From contig CACJNV010000013.1 of NCBI GenBank assembly GCA_902594865.1, forward strand, positions 1 through 39,196: a DNA stretch of 39,196 nt. Direction: 5' to 3'. Positions 1 to 7,218 of this stretch are shown here, piece by piece; positions within the stretch are counted from its first letter, which is position 1; each line of letters begins with the position of its first letter. The notes under the pieces were generated by a model. That model was not told the DNA's origin, searched no databases, and saw only the letters and a program-made list of their open reading frames with translations. A program made the position numbers and the translations under genes. Source of the DNA: an uncultured Pelagibacteraceae bacterium. Its GTDB lineage: Bacteria; Pseudomonadota; Alphaproteobacteria; Pelagibacterales; Pelagibacteraceae.

Positions 1-1
1 G

Positions 2-1090
2 ATTAATTCAAAAGATACAAATCAAATTAAAAAAAATTCTCAAAAACAATTCAAGATAATTGGCTCAATTGCTGCTGGTTCTAAACCATTAAAGAAAAAA
101 ATTAAAAAATTTGATGCAGTAGAGATAATGACAGGAGGGATAATTCCAAAAGGGTTTGATACAATTATTCCTATTGAGCAAATTAATTTTTATCCAAATA
201 AAAAAAATAAAAAATATATTTTGATTGACCAAAAAATAAAGAAATATGACTATGTAAGGTTTGCTGGTTCAGATTATAAAAAAGGTGAGGTTGTAATAAA
301 AAAAAACACAATTGTTCAACCAAACCATATTTTAGTTTTTAAAAGTTTAGGTATTAAACAAATTAAAGTAAAAAAAAGAATTAACATATTATTTTTTTCA
401 ACAGGAAACGAAATATCAGAAAAAGATAATATTCCAAATTGGATGGTAAGAAATTCTAACACACACTATATTAAAAACTTAAATCAAAATTTTTTATTTA
501 ATTTTAAAAGTGGAAGTATATTAAGAGATAATCATCAAAATATTTTTAAACAAAAAATAAATAAATTAATTAAATCTAAAGATGATATTATTATTACGTC
601 AGGCGCAGTGTCTGCAGGTAAGTTTGATTATATACCTGATGTTGTTAAAAAATTTAAGTTATCAAGCTATTTTAAAAGTGCTGCAATAAGGCCTGGAAAA
701 CCAATAATGTTTGCAAAAATTAAAGGAAAAGAAAAGGCAATATTTGGACTCCCTGGAAATCCAATCTCCTCAGCTGCATGTTTTAGATTTTTTGTAATTC
801 CATACATTTTAAATGCTTTAGGATTATCAGAAGAAAAATCAATTAAAGCTATTTTGACAAATGGATTTGATAAAAAAAAGAATTTCACAAGATTTGTAAA
901 GAGCCAATTAAGCACAACTAAAAATGGAAAAATAAATGTTGAAATTTTAAAAGGTCAAGAGTCTTTTAGAATTAAATCATTTGTAAAATCAAATATTTGG
1001 GTTTTGTTACCAGCTGGTAAATCAAAATTTAAAAAAGGAGACATCGTTGATTGTTTTTTCCCCAACCTTTCAAATCAAAATTTAGTTTAG
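2..1090 (+). CDS. moeA: Molybdopterin molybdenumtransferase MoeA, 5'-truncated by the window edge
   Basis: MoeA inserts molybdenum into adenylylated molybdopterin in the last step of cofactor synthesis. The open frame runs in from the window edge. An internal ATG at 128 lies inside the conserved motif E-I-M-T-G-G, so it is not the real start, and the upstream codons read in frame with typical MoeA sequence (an A-G-S segment shortly before that motif). Further family motifs follow in order: S-T-G-N-E, R-N-S-N (the usual D-S-N position), T-S-G-A-V-S-A-G-K-F-D, and G-L-P-G-N-P-I-S near the end of the catalytic domain. A C-terminal domain IV follows. The missing part is roughly the first 40-60 residues. 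It is followed after 49 bases by the permease gene of the creatine operon. Identification is firm; the role in this organism depends on which molybdoenzymes it has, and none is in the window. Confidence 0.92.
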   Translation: MNSKDTNQIKKNSQKQFKIIGSIAAGSKPLKKKIKKFDAVEIMTGGIIPKGFDTIIPIEQINFYPNKKNKKYILIDQKIKKYDYVRFAGSDYKKGEVVIKKNTIVQPNHILVFKSLGIKQIKVKKRINILFFSTGNEISEKDNIPNWMVRNSNTHYIKNLNQNFLFNFKSGSILRDNHQNIFKQKINKLIKSKDDIIITSGAVSAGKFDYIPDVVKKFKLSSYFKSAAIRPGKPIMFAKIKGKEKAIFGLPGNPISSAACFRFFVIPYILNALGLSEEKSIKAILTNGFDKKKNFTRFVKSQLSTTKNGKINVEILKGQESFRIKSFVKSNIWVLLPAGKSKFKKGDIVDCFFPNLSNQNLV

Positions 1091-1097
1091 AAACGTA

Positions 1098-1133
1098 TTT
1101 TTGTTGTAGAAAATTCTATTTAGAATTAGATTT
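1098..1133 (+). promoter_or_regulatory. Possible promoter with an overlapping inverted repeat ahead of the creatine operon
   Basis: The 49-base gap between moeA and the permease contains a perfect 6-base inverted repeat, AATTCT (1112-1117) and AGAATT (1122-1127), with a 4-base loop. A -10-like TAGAAT (1121-1126, 5 of 6 to consensus) overlaps the right arm. No convincing -35 box is seen. A palindrome over a -10 box could be an operator, or it could be a weak AT-rich hairpin ending moeA; no T-tract follows directly. In DNA this AT-rich such a repeat can arise by chance. Confidence 0.25.
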
Positions 1134-1139
1134 CTGAAT

Positions 1140-2045
1140 ATGTTAGAGTTGAGAAATCCAAGGATAGCCATTCCCGTTGTACTTTTTGCTGGTCTATTAT
1201 GGTCGTTTGGCCCATTAGTAGTTCGATACATGGATAATCCTCAATTGGTACCTTGGCAGTATATTTTTGGCAGAGGTTTAACGATTTTTATTCTATTAAA
1301 TCTTTATTTATTTTTTGAGGAAGGAAAAAATTTTTACAAAAACTATTATAAAATAGGTTTATCTGGAGTCATCGGTGGATCTGGATTGGGGATCGCTATG
1401 ATTTCATTTATTTATTCAATTACAAATACTAGTGCTGCAGTTACTTTGCTTTGTTTAGCAGCAATGCCTTTTTTTACAGCATTATTGGCATTTTTATTTT
1501 TAAGAGAAAAAATTTCTCTCAATGTGTGGATATCAATAATAATTGCAACAACTGGTATCATTATTATGGCACTTGGAAATACTGGAGAAAAATCATTAAT
1601 TGGTTTCGTGTTTGGTTTAACTGCCTCAATTGGCTTCTCAGTTTTTTCTGTAACTCTAAGATGGAGAAAAGAAACACCAAAATTCACAACTGTTGCTTTT
1701 GCAGGTTTCTTTTGTTTTGTGTTTGCAACAATTATGATTTTATCAAACAATTTAGTTTTCTTTTCATCTAGCTATAACGGAGCTTTGTTTTCTTTGCACG
1801 GGACATTAGTTTGTTTTGGTTTAATTTTATATTCAATTGGATCTAAAGCGATACCAGCAGCAGAATTGACTTTATTATCTTTAACTGAAGTTGTAGGTGG
1901 GATTTTTTGGGTTTGGTTACCATTATTTGGAATTAATGAAGTTCCATCCACAAATACTATAATCGGTGGTTTTTTTCTTTTCGTATCTATATTTTATTAC
2001 AGTTTAATAATGAGATGGAACAAAAGATATATAGCATTAAATTAA
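1140..2045 (+). CDS. EamA/DMT-family permease, first gene of the creatine operon
   Basis: The 301-residue protein is almost entirely hydrophobic, with about ten membrane segments in two EamA-type repeats (roughly residues 10-145 and 155-290), the normal size and layout for drug/metabolite transporters. It should sit in the inner membrane. The first repeat ends with the typical L-F-L-R-E-K turn after transmembrane segment 4. Its stop codon is one base from the creatinase start, so the two are almost certainly co-transcribed. This suggests it moves a substrate or product of the operon, such as creatine, guanidinoacetate, sarcosine, glycine or an amino acid. That is inference from position; EamA proteins cannot be assigned a substrate from sequence. 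No Shine-Dalgarno sequence precedes the ATG. Confidence 0.85.
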   Translation: MLELRNPRIAIPVVLFAGLLWSFGPLVVRYMDNPQLVPWQYIFGRGLTIFILLNLYLFFEEGKNFYKNYYKIGLSGVIGGSGLGIAMISFIYSITNTSAAVTLLCLAAMPFFTALLAFLFLREKISLNVWISIIIATTGIIIMALGNTGEKSLIGFVFGLTASIGFSVFSVTLRWRKETPKFTTVAFAGFFCFVFATIMILSNNLVFFSSSYNGALFSLHGTLVCFGLILYSIGSKAIPAAELTLLSLTEVVGGIFWVWLPLFGINEVPSTNTIIGGFFLFVSIFYYSLIMRWNKRYIALN

Positions 2046-2046
2046 T

Positions 2047-3264
2047 ATGGAACGACCAGATTTTTTTGAACTTAAAAATGGTGAAAAAGCAAAATTACCT
2101 TTTACAGATAAAGAATATAACGATCGAGTAAGTAAACTTAGATCAGTGATGGACCAAAATGGTCTTGATATGATTATCTTAACATCTATGCATAACGTTG
2201 CATATTACACTGGATTTATTTATTGCTCTTTTGGTAGACCTTACGGATGTGTGATCACTCAAAATAAAATCTCAACAATTTCAGCTAATATTGATGCAAG
2301 TCAACCGTGGCGTAGATCCCATTGTGATAACGTTATTTATACTGATTGGAAAAGAGATAATTTTTTAAGGGCTATTGTTTCAATTATTGGTAGAGATGAA
2401 CCTCCAAAAAATATTGGAATTGAATATGATCATGTCACGTTAGATATGCGAGAAAAAATAGGGTCTATTTTTACTTTCTCAGTATTTAGTGATGTTTCAA
2501 AAGATTTAATGAAACTTAGAATGATTAAATCAAACGAAGAAATAGAGATCATTAGAAATGGTGCAAGAATTGCAGACATTGGTGGTGAAGAAATAGTTAA
2601 AAATATTAGAGAAAATAATACGGAGATTGAAGTAGCAATAGCAGCAAGAGATAGAATGGAAAGAGAGATTGTTAAAAGCTATCCTGGTGCAGAGTACATG
2701 GATACTTGGGTATGGTTTCAATCTGGTATCAATACAGATGGAGCTCACAATCCAAAGACTAATAGAAAATTAGTTAAAGGAGATATTTTATCTTTAAATA
2801 CTTTTCCAATGATTTCAGGATACTACACTGCACTAGAGAGAACTTTATTTTTAAATCATGCTGATGATGCTTCACTAAAAGCTTGGGAAGCAAATGTTAA
2901 AGTGCACAAGCGTGGATTAGAATTAATCAAACCAGGTGTTAAATGTTCTGATATCTGTCATGAACTAAATGACTTATTTGCTGAACTTGGTTATCTTCAG
3001 TATCGAACTTTTGGTTACGGACATTCATTTGGTATGCTTTCACACTTTTATGGAAGAGAAGCTGGTTTAGAATTAAGAGAAGATATTGATACTGTTCTTG
3101 AGGAAAATATGGTCGTGTCTATGGAGCCAATGATAATGATCCCAGAGGGTAACCCTGGTGCAGGCGGATATAGAGAACATGATATTTTGGTGATTGGTAA
3201 AGATGGAGCAGAAAATATTACAAAATTTCCTTTCGGCCCTGAGCATAATATTATAAAAAACTAA
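2047..3264 (+). CDS. Creatinase (creatine amidinohydrolase), peptidase M24-fold
   Basis: Creatinase hydrolyses creatine to sarcosine and urea in the cytoplasm. The 405-residue length matches the roughly 400 residues of the Pseudomonas enzyme, and similarity runs the whole length. Residues F62 and R64 are present at the same numbers as in the P. putida enzyme, and H234, E264, R337 and E360 correspond to its H232, E262, R335 and E358 (a constant shift of two). The catalytic histidine lies in G-I-N-T-D-G-A-H-N-P and the C-terminal glutamate in S-M-E-P-M-I-M. The M24 metal ligands of aminopeptidases are absent, as in true creatinases. The gene lies one base after the permease and five bases before an arginine:glycine amidinotransferase. 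DMSP lyase DddP also has an M24 fold, but these residues are diagnostic of creatinase. Activity on guanidinoacetate instead of, or besides, creatine cannot be excluded. Confidence 0.93.
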   Translation: MERPDFFELKNGEKAKLPFTDKEYNDRVSKLRSVMDQNGLDMIILTSMHNVAYYTGFIYCSFGRPYGCVITQNKISTISANIDASQPWRRSHCDNVIYTDWKRDNFLRAIVSIIGRDEPPKNIGIEYDHVTLDMREKIGSIFTFSVFSDVSKDLMKLRMIKSNEEIEIIRNGARIADIGGEEIVKNIRENNTEIEVAIAARDRMEREIVKSYPGAEYMDTWVWFQSGINTDGAHNPKTNRKLVKGDILSLNTFPMISGYYTALERTLFLNHADDASLKAWEANVKVHKRGLELIKPGVKCSDICHELNDLFAELGYLQYRTFGYGHSFGMLSHFYGREAGLELREDIDTVLEENMVVSMEPMIMIPEGNPGAGGYREHDILVIGKDGAENITKFPFGPEHNIIKN

Positions 3265-3269
3265 TCTTT

Positions 3270-4385
3270 ATGAGCGAGAATAAAACTATTGTTAATAGTT
3301 GGAACGAGTGGGATCCATTAAAACACGTGATTGTTGGAAGAGCGGATGGTACATGTATACCTGCGCCTGAACCAGCATTAGATGCAAAAGTTCCAGAAGA
3401 CAGTGATATGCGAGGTCAGTTTGGACCAAGAACCAAAGATACTGTCGATAAAGCAAATGAATTATTAGATAACTTTTCAAACATGCTTGAAAAAAGAGGC
3501 ATTAAAGTTGATCGACCAACACCAATAGATTTTAATCAAAAAACATCTACACCTGATTGGGAAGCAGAAACCATGTTTGGCTGCATGCCCCCAAGAGATG
3601 TTTTGTTAACAGTGGGTAACGAAATTTTAGAAGCCACAATGAGTTACCGATGTCGTTGGTTTGAATATTTATGTTACCGACCACTTTTAAAAGATTATTA
3701 TAATCAAGATCCTAACATGAGACACGAGTCTGCTCCAAAGCCAAGATTAACTGATGCAGATTATAGAAAGGATTATTTATCAGATAAAATTGGTGTTCAA
3801 AAAAGATTAGAGTGGACTGAAAAAAAATATTTCGTAACTACTGAAGAAGAACCGCTATTTGATGCAGCGGACGTATTAAGATTTGGTAAAGATTTAGTTG
3901 TTCAACATGGATTTACAACAAATTTAAAAGGAATTGATTGGCTAAAGAGACATTATAAAGATCATAGGGTTCATGCAGTTAACTTCCCAGGTGATCCTTA
4001 TCCAATTCACATTGATGCAACCTTTACACCTATTAAAGAGGGTTTAATTATAAATAACCCACAAAGAAGACTTCCTAAAGAACAAAGAAAATTATTTGAA
4101 GACAATGGTTGGGAAATCGTAGACAGTGCACAACCAGCACATAACGAACCACCACCATTGTGTTATTCATCAACTTGGCTATCAATGAATGTTTTAGTTT
4201 TGGATCCTAAAACTGTGTGTGTTGAAAAAAGCGAAATATATCAAGCTGAACAATTAGATAAATTAGGAATGGAAGTCATACCAGTAGAACTTAGAGATGC
4301 CTATGCTTTTGGTGGAGGTTTACATTGTTGTACTGCAGATGTTTACCGAGAGGGTGAACTTAAAGATTACTTTCCAAAACAATAA
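3270..4385 (+). CDS. Glycine amidinotransferase (L-arginine:glycine amidinotransferase, AGAT)
   Basis: AGAT moves the amidino group of arginine to glycine, giving ornithine and guanidinoacetate, the first step of creatine synthesis in animals. The 371-residue protein aligns along its length with mature animal AGAT, starting at N-E-W-D-P-L near residue 12. The catalytic triad is complete: D198 (in F-D-A-A-D), H247 (in H-I-D-A-T-F) and C353 (in G-G-G-L-H-C), matching human D254, H303 and C407 with the same 49-residue spacing between Asp and His. D110 and D249 match human D170 and D305. Bacterial relatives in toxin pathways (CyrA, AmtA) use other acceptors, so the acceptor here is probably, but not certainly, glycine. 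The gene sits between creatinase (5-base gap) and threonine aldolase (2-base gap). No guanidinoacetate N-methyltransferase is in the window. Confidence 0.9.
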   Translation: MSENKTIVNSWNEWDPLKHVIVGRADGTCIPAPEPALDAKVPEDSDMRGQFGPRTKDTVDKANELLDNFSNMLEKRGIKVDRPTPIDFNQKTSTPDWEAETMFGCMPPRDVLLTVGNEILEATMSYRCRWFEYLCYRPLLKDYYNQDPNMRHESAPKPRLTDADYRKDYLSDKIGVQKRLEWTEKKYFVTTEEEPLFDAADVLRFGKDLVVQHGFTTNLKGIDWLKRHYKDHRVHAVNFPGDPYPIHIDATFTPIKEGLIINNPQRRLPKEQRKLFEDNGWEIVDSAQPAHNEPPPLCYSSTWLSMNVLVLDPKTVCVEKSEIYQAEQLDKLGMEVIPVELRDAYAFGGGLHCCTADVYREGELKDYFPKQ

Positions 4386-4387
4386 TT

Positions 4388-5437
4388 ATGGCAAAAATTA
4401 AAATAAAAAGAGAGCGAGTTAAATTCGCTTCTGATAATGTTGCTGGTGCTTGTCCCGAAGTATTAGATGCAATTTTAAAAGCCAATGAAGGGGATAGCAC
4501 ACCTTATGGGAATGATCCAATATCAACTGAATTACAAGACAAGTTTTCAGAAATCTTTGAAAAAGAAGTAATTGTTTTTCCTACAGCCTCAGGCACTGCA
4601 GCTAATGCTTTAGCATTATCGACAATGACACCTTCTTATGGAAACATTTATTGCCATAAGATGTCTCACATAAATACTGACGAATGTGGTGCACCTGAAT
4701 TTTATACAGGAGGAGGAAAGTTAATTACTTTAAACGGAGTAATGGGAAAAATAACTGCAGACGAATTACACCAATCGATAGGTGGAAAAGGAATTGTTCA
4801 TCACACGCAACCTTCATCAGTCAGTATTACTCAAGTGTGTGAAACAGGTGAAGTTTATAAATTAGATGAAATTAAAAAAATTGCAGAAATCACTCATAAA
4901 CACAATTTAAATTTACATATGGATGGAGCCAGATTTGCTAATGCATTGGTATCTTTAGATGTAACTCCTGCTGAAATGACATGGAAATCTGGGGTTGATG
5001 TATTGTCATTTGGAGCAACTAAAAATGGTTGTTTAGCAGCTGAAGCAATTATATTTTTTAAGAAAGAATTAGTAGGTGACATTGCTTTTTTAATGAAAAG
5101 AGCAGGACATTTACTATCTAAAATGCGTTTTGTCTCTGCACAATTAGATGCTTATATTTCAAATGATGTTTGGTTGAGAAATGCAAAGCACGCTAATGCA
5201 ATGGGTAAAAAATTAAGTGATGGTTTAAGCAAGCATAATGATATTGAAATTGCTTATCCAACAGAAGCAAATGAAGTATTTGCAAAATTTCCAAGAGAAA
5301 AAATAGAACATCTAAATTCTGAAGGTTATAAAATGAATGAAGAAGAATTAGATGGAAAAGCGGTAAGATTAGTTGCTGCTTGGAATACTAAAGATAGTGA
5401 TGTTGATGAATTATTAAATGCAATCAAAGCTAACTAG
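4388..5437 (+). CDS. Low-specificity L-threonine aldolase, PLP-dependent
   Basis: This fold-type I PLP enzyme cleaves L-threonine or L-allo-threonine to glycine and acetaldehyde and often accepts other beta-hydroxy amino acids. The 349-residue length and motifs fit the Pseudomonas-type family: an N-terminal F-A-S-D-N, the glycine/serine patch T-A-S-G-T-A-A-N around residue 70, H-M-D-G-A-R with the cofactor-binding D179, and S-F-G-A-T-K-N-G with the Schiff-base lysine K212. It is the last gene of the four-gene operon, two bases after AGAT. Its product glycine is the AGAT acceptor, so it may feed that reaction, or the operon as a whole may serve glycine supply. The 3' end overlaps the convergent small gene by 8 bases. 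Action on a different beta-hydroxy amino acid is possible. Confidence 0.88.
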   Translation: MAKIKIKRERVKFASDNVAGACPEVLDAILKANEGDSTPYGNDPISTELQDKFSEIFEKEVIVFPTASGTAANALALSTMTPSYGNIYCHKMSHINTDECGAPEFYTGGGKLITLNGVMGKITADELHQSIGGKGIVHHTQPSSVSITQVCETGEVYKLDEIKKIAEITHKHNLNLHMDGARFANALVSLDVTPAEMTWKSGVDVLSFGATKNGCLAAEAIIFFKKELVGDIAFLMKRAGHLLSKMRFVSAQLDAYISNDVWLRNAKHANAMGKKLSDGLSKHNDIEIAYPTEANEVFAKFPREKIEHLNSEGYKMNEEELDGKAVRLVAAWNTKDSDVDELLNAIKAN

Positions 5438-5657
5438 GATTTTCTTTTAAAAAATTAATATACTTTATAACTTCATCATACTGTTCATCAGGAATATCTT
5501 TGTAACTTGCATTGAATTTACTTTTTACGCAAATAGCAACATGAGCATAGGGGTTTCTTCCTTTAGGGTGATTCGGATGGTCAGGTAATTGCCCCACCAA
5601 ATAATCGCCAGCTTCCTGAATAATTTTCCAGAGTTTACTTGCATTTTCTTTATTCAT
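5430..5657 (-). CDS. Small protein of unknown function (75 aa)
   Basis: The frame encodes a charged soluble protein with no membrane segment. The middle and end (residues about 34-70, with R-N-P-Y-A-H-V near the start and Y-K-D-I-P-D-E-Q-Y toward the end) recall the short helical C-terminal motif found in ORF6C-type phage regulators and some recombination proteins. The match is from memory and weak, and no DNA-binding domain precedes it. It is the last gene of the minus-strand operon headed by the dioxygenase, 11 bases after the preceding gene, and overlaps the end of the threonine aldolase gene by 8 bases. Its codon use looks like that of its neighbours, so it is probably a real gene. Confidence 0.6.
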   Translation of the reverse strand: MNKENASKLWKIIQEAGDYLVGQLPDHPNHPKGRNPYAHVAICVKSKFNASYKDIPDEQYDEVIKYINFLKENPS

Positions 5658-5668
5658 ATCGATGATTT

Positions 5669-6136
5669 TTATCTAAAAAATAAACTTTTTCTAATATCTA
5701 TAATTTCTCTGATCTGTTTTTCTTTAATAGCATTCCAAGAAACGAATAAAGTACATAATTGATATAAGGCAAATATCTCATTTTTTTCATTTTGAGACAA
5801 ATCACTATCTGCCTCTACATAGTTTTCAAAATAAGAAATATTATTTCTCGCACAGTTTAAATAATATTTACAAGCGTCTGTTACTGTAGCGGTTGACCAC
5901 CAGTTTGAATCTCTGAAAAGATTAGATATTTCTTGATAGAAAGAACTTGTTTCAGAAATAGCTAAATCCTTTTGAACATTTTCTGAAAATTGATCTAATT
6001 CAAATTGGATTAAAGCTAATATCTTTTTTTCGCTACTTCTCTTTACAAGTAGTTCAATGACGTTTTTATACGACATTGATTGGATTTTATTCCAATTATC
6101 AAAAAAATCGTTTGGTGCTTTATTTGAATCTGCCAT
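5669..6136 (-). CDS. Hypothetical protein (155 aa), helical
   Basis: I do not recognise this protein. It appears soluble and largely helical, rich in Asn, Ser, Glu and Lys, with several aromatic residues (a W-W pair near residue 78). It has no signal peptide, membrane segment or clear metal-binding motif. The N-terminal part (N-D-F-F-D-N-W-N-K) looks vaguely like the start of phasin-type proteins, but nothing else supports that. It starts two bases after the Gfo/Idh/MocA gene ends, so it is very likely co-transcribed with the oxidoreductases and may be an accessory factor for them. The open frame is complete and its base composition fits the surroundings. Confidence 0.6.
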   Translation of the reverse strand: MADSNKAPNDFFDNWNKIQSMSYKNVIELLVKRSSEKKILALIQFELDQFSENVQKDLAISETSSFYQEISNLFRDSNWWSTATVTDACKYYLNCARNNISYFENYVEADSDLSQNEKNEIFALYQLCTLFVSWNAIKEKQIREIIDIRKSLFFR

Positions 6137-6138
6137 GT

Positions 6139-7218
6139 TTAATTATTTAAAGGTAACCAAGAATTATATAAAGGATTATCTTTATTGATTGGAAGTTTAA
6201 TATTCTTATTTTGTCTAGAAGAATCATACACAGCGGTTACAAATTCTAGAGACTTTCTAGCATCTGATAAAGTTACTTCATCACTAGGAGATCCATCTAG
6301 TTTATTTGAAATTTCATCAAACATACCTGCATACCATGATTTTGGTTCTTTTACTTTTAATAGTACTTCATCTATTTGAGCTTGAGTTATAGGAGCTCTT
6401 GGTAAAAAGTTCCATTTATCATCAGCTGGATTATATGGTTTATCTGGTGATGCACCTGACTCAGCTGTTAACCCTTCAAAACAAAATCGAAGTCTACTAG
6501 TATCATTTGCAGCACCCAATGTGATTGAGCTTGTAACTAGAGTTCCATTTTCCATTTCAATAGAGAGAGCAGCACAATCCTCAACTTCAATATCATTTAC
6601 TCTAGTTGTTAATTTTGCAAAAACATTTGAAACAGGCCCCAAGATCATACTCACCAAATCATGAATATGAATTGAGTGACTCAAAATTGCTCCACCTTGT
6701 TCACCTTCCCAAGTTCCTCTCCAAGGTTTTGAATAATAATCTTTACCTCTATTCCAATGAGTTTCTAAAGAAGCAACCAATGGTTTTCCTGCCAGACTAG
6801 ATTTAATTAATGCTTTTAACTTTGAAAATCCTAGACCATATCGATATTGAAATACTGGAAAAATAATTTTACCCGTTGCTTTACTAATTTTTTCTAATTC
6901 GTCTACTTCTTTAAGACTTGAAACTAATGGTTTTTCACAAATCACATGCTTTCCAGCTTCCATAGCTTTTTTACAAGCAGAAAAATGTAAATGGGGTGGG
7001 AGACAAATATCAATAATATCAATTTCTTTAACTTTTAATACATCATCAAAATTTAGAGAAACTTTTGTCTCAGAATTTGATTGTAATATTTTATCAATAG
7101 CCTCCCTAGTTAAACCACATAATGTGTGAACATTAAATCTCTCTGATACTTTTTGAAAATCTTCAAAATGTTTTGCCCCTATATTGGTTCCAATTATTGC
7201 TACTTGATACTTTTTCAT
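6139..7218 (-). CDS. Gfo/Idh/MocA-family NAD(P)-dependent oxidoreductase (359 aa)
   Basis: Family members oxidise or reduce hydroxyl groups of sugars, inositols and related polyols, using NAD(P) in the cytoplasm. An N-terminal Rossmann domain begins with V-A-I-I-G-T-N-I-G, and the family's E-K-P motif is at residues 95-97, where the lysine takes part in catalysis. In the C-terminal domain, the segment G-G-A-I-L-S-H-S-I-H-I-H-D near residues 185-197 carries the family's active-site histidines. The length is normal. Its start overlaps the end of the upstream paralogue by 4 bases, which suggests coupled translation. The two enzymes probably act on successive or related intermediates of one pathway; the substrate cannot be told from sequence. 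Confidence 0.87.
   Translation of the reverse strand: MKKYQVAIIGTNIGAKHFEDFQKVSERFNVHTLCGLTREAIDKILQSNSETKVSLNFDDVLKVKEIDIIDICLPPHLHFSACKKAMEAGKHVICEKPLVSSLKEVDELEKISKATGKIIFPVFQYRYGLGFSKLKALIKSSLAGKPLVASLETHWNRGKDYYSKPWRGTWEGEQGGAILSHSIHIHDLVSMILGPVSNVFAKLTTRVNDIEVEDCAALSIEMENGTLVTSSITLGAANDTSRLRFCFEGLTAESGASPDKPYNPADDKWNFLPRAPITQAQIDEVLLKVKEPKSWYAGMFDEISNKLDGSPSDEVTLSDARKSLEFVTAVYDSSRQNKNIKLPINKDNPLYNSWLPLNN

Noticed and set aside
128..1090. A complete moeA starting at the ATG at 128
   Set aside because: That ATG is inside the conserved E-I-M-T-G motif, and the frame upstream to the window edge reads as MoeA sequence, so the gene is cut by the window.
1412..1771. Two open frames of about 110 residues within the permease gene
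   Set aside because: Both lie fully inside a strongly supported membrane-protein gene and have no recognisable domains or start signals.
2047..3264. M24-fold DMSP lyase (DddP) as the identity of the creatinase
   Set aside because: DddP is a marine M24-fold enzyme, but this protein keeps all creatinase residues in order (F62, R64, H234, E264, R337, E360) and matches creatinase over its full length.
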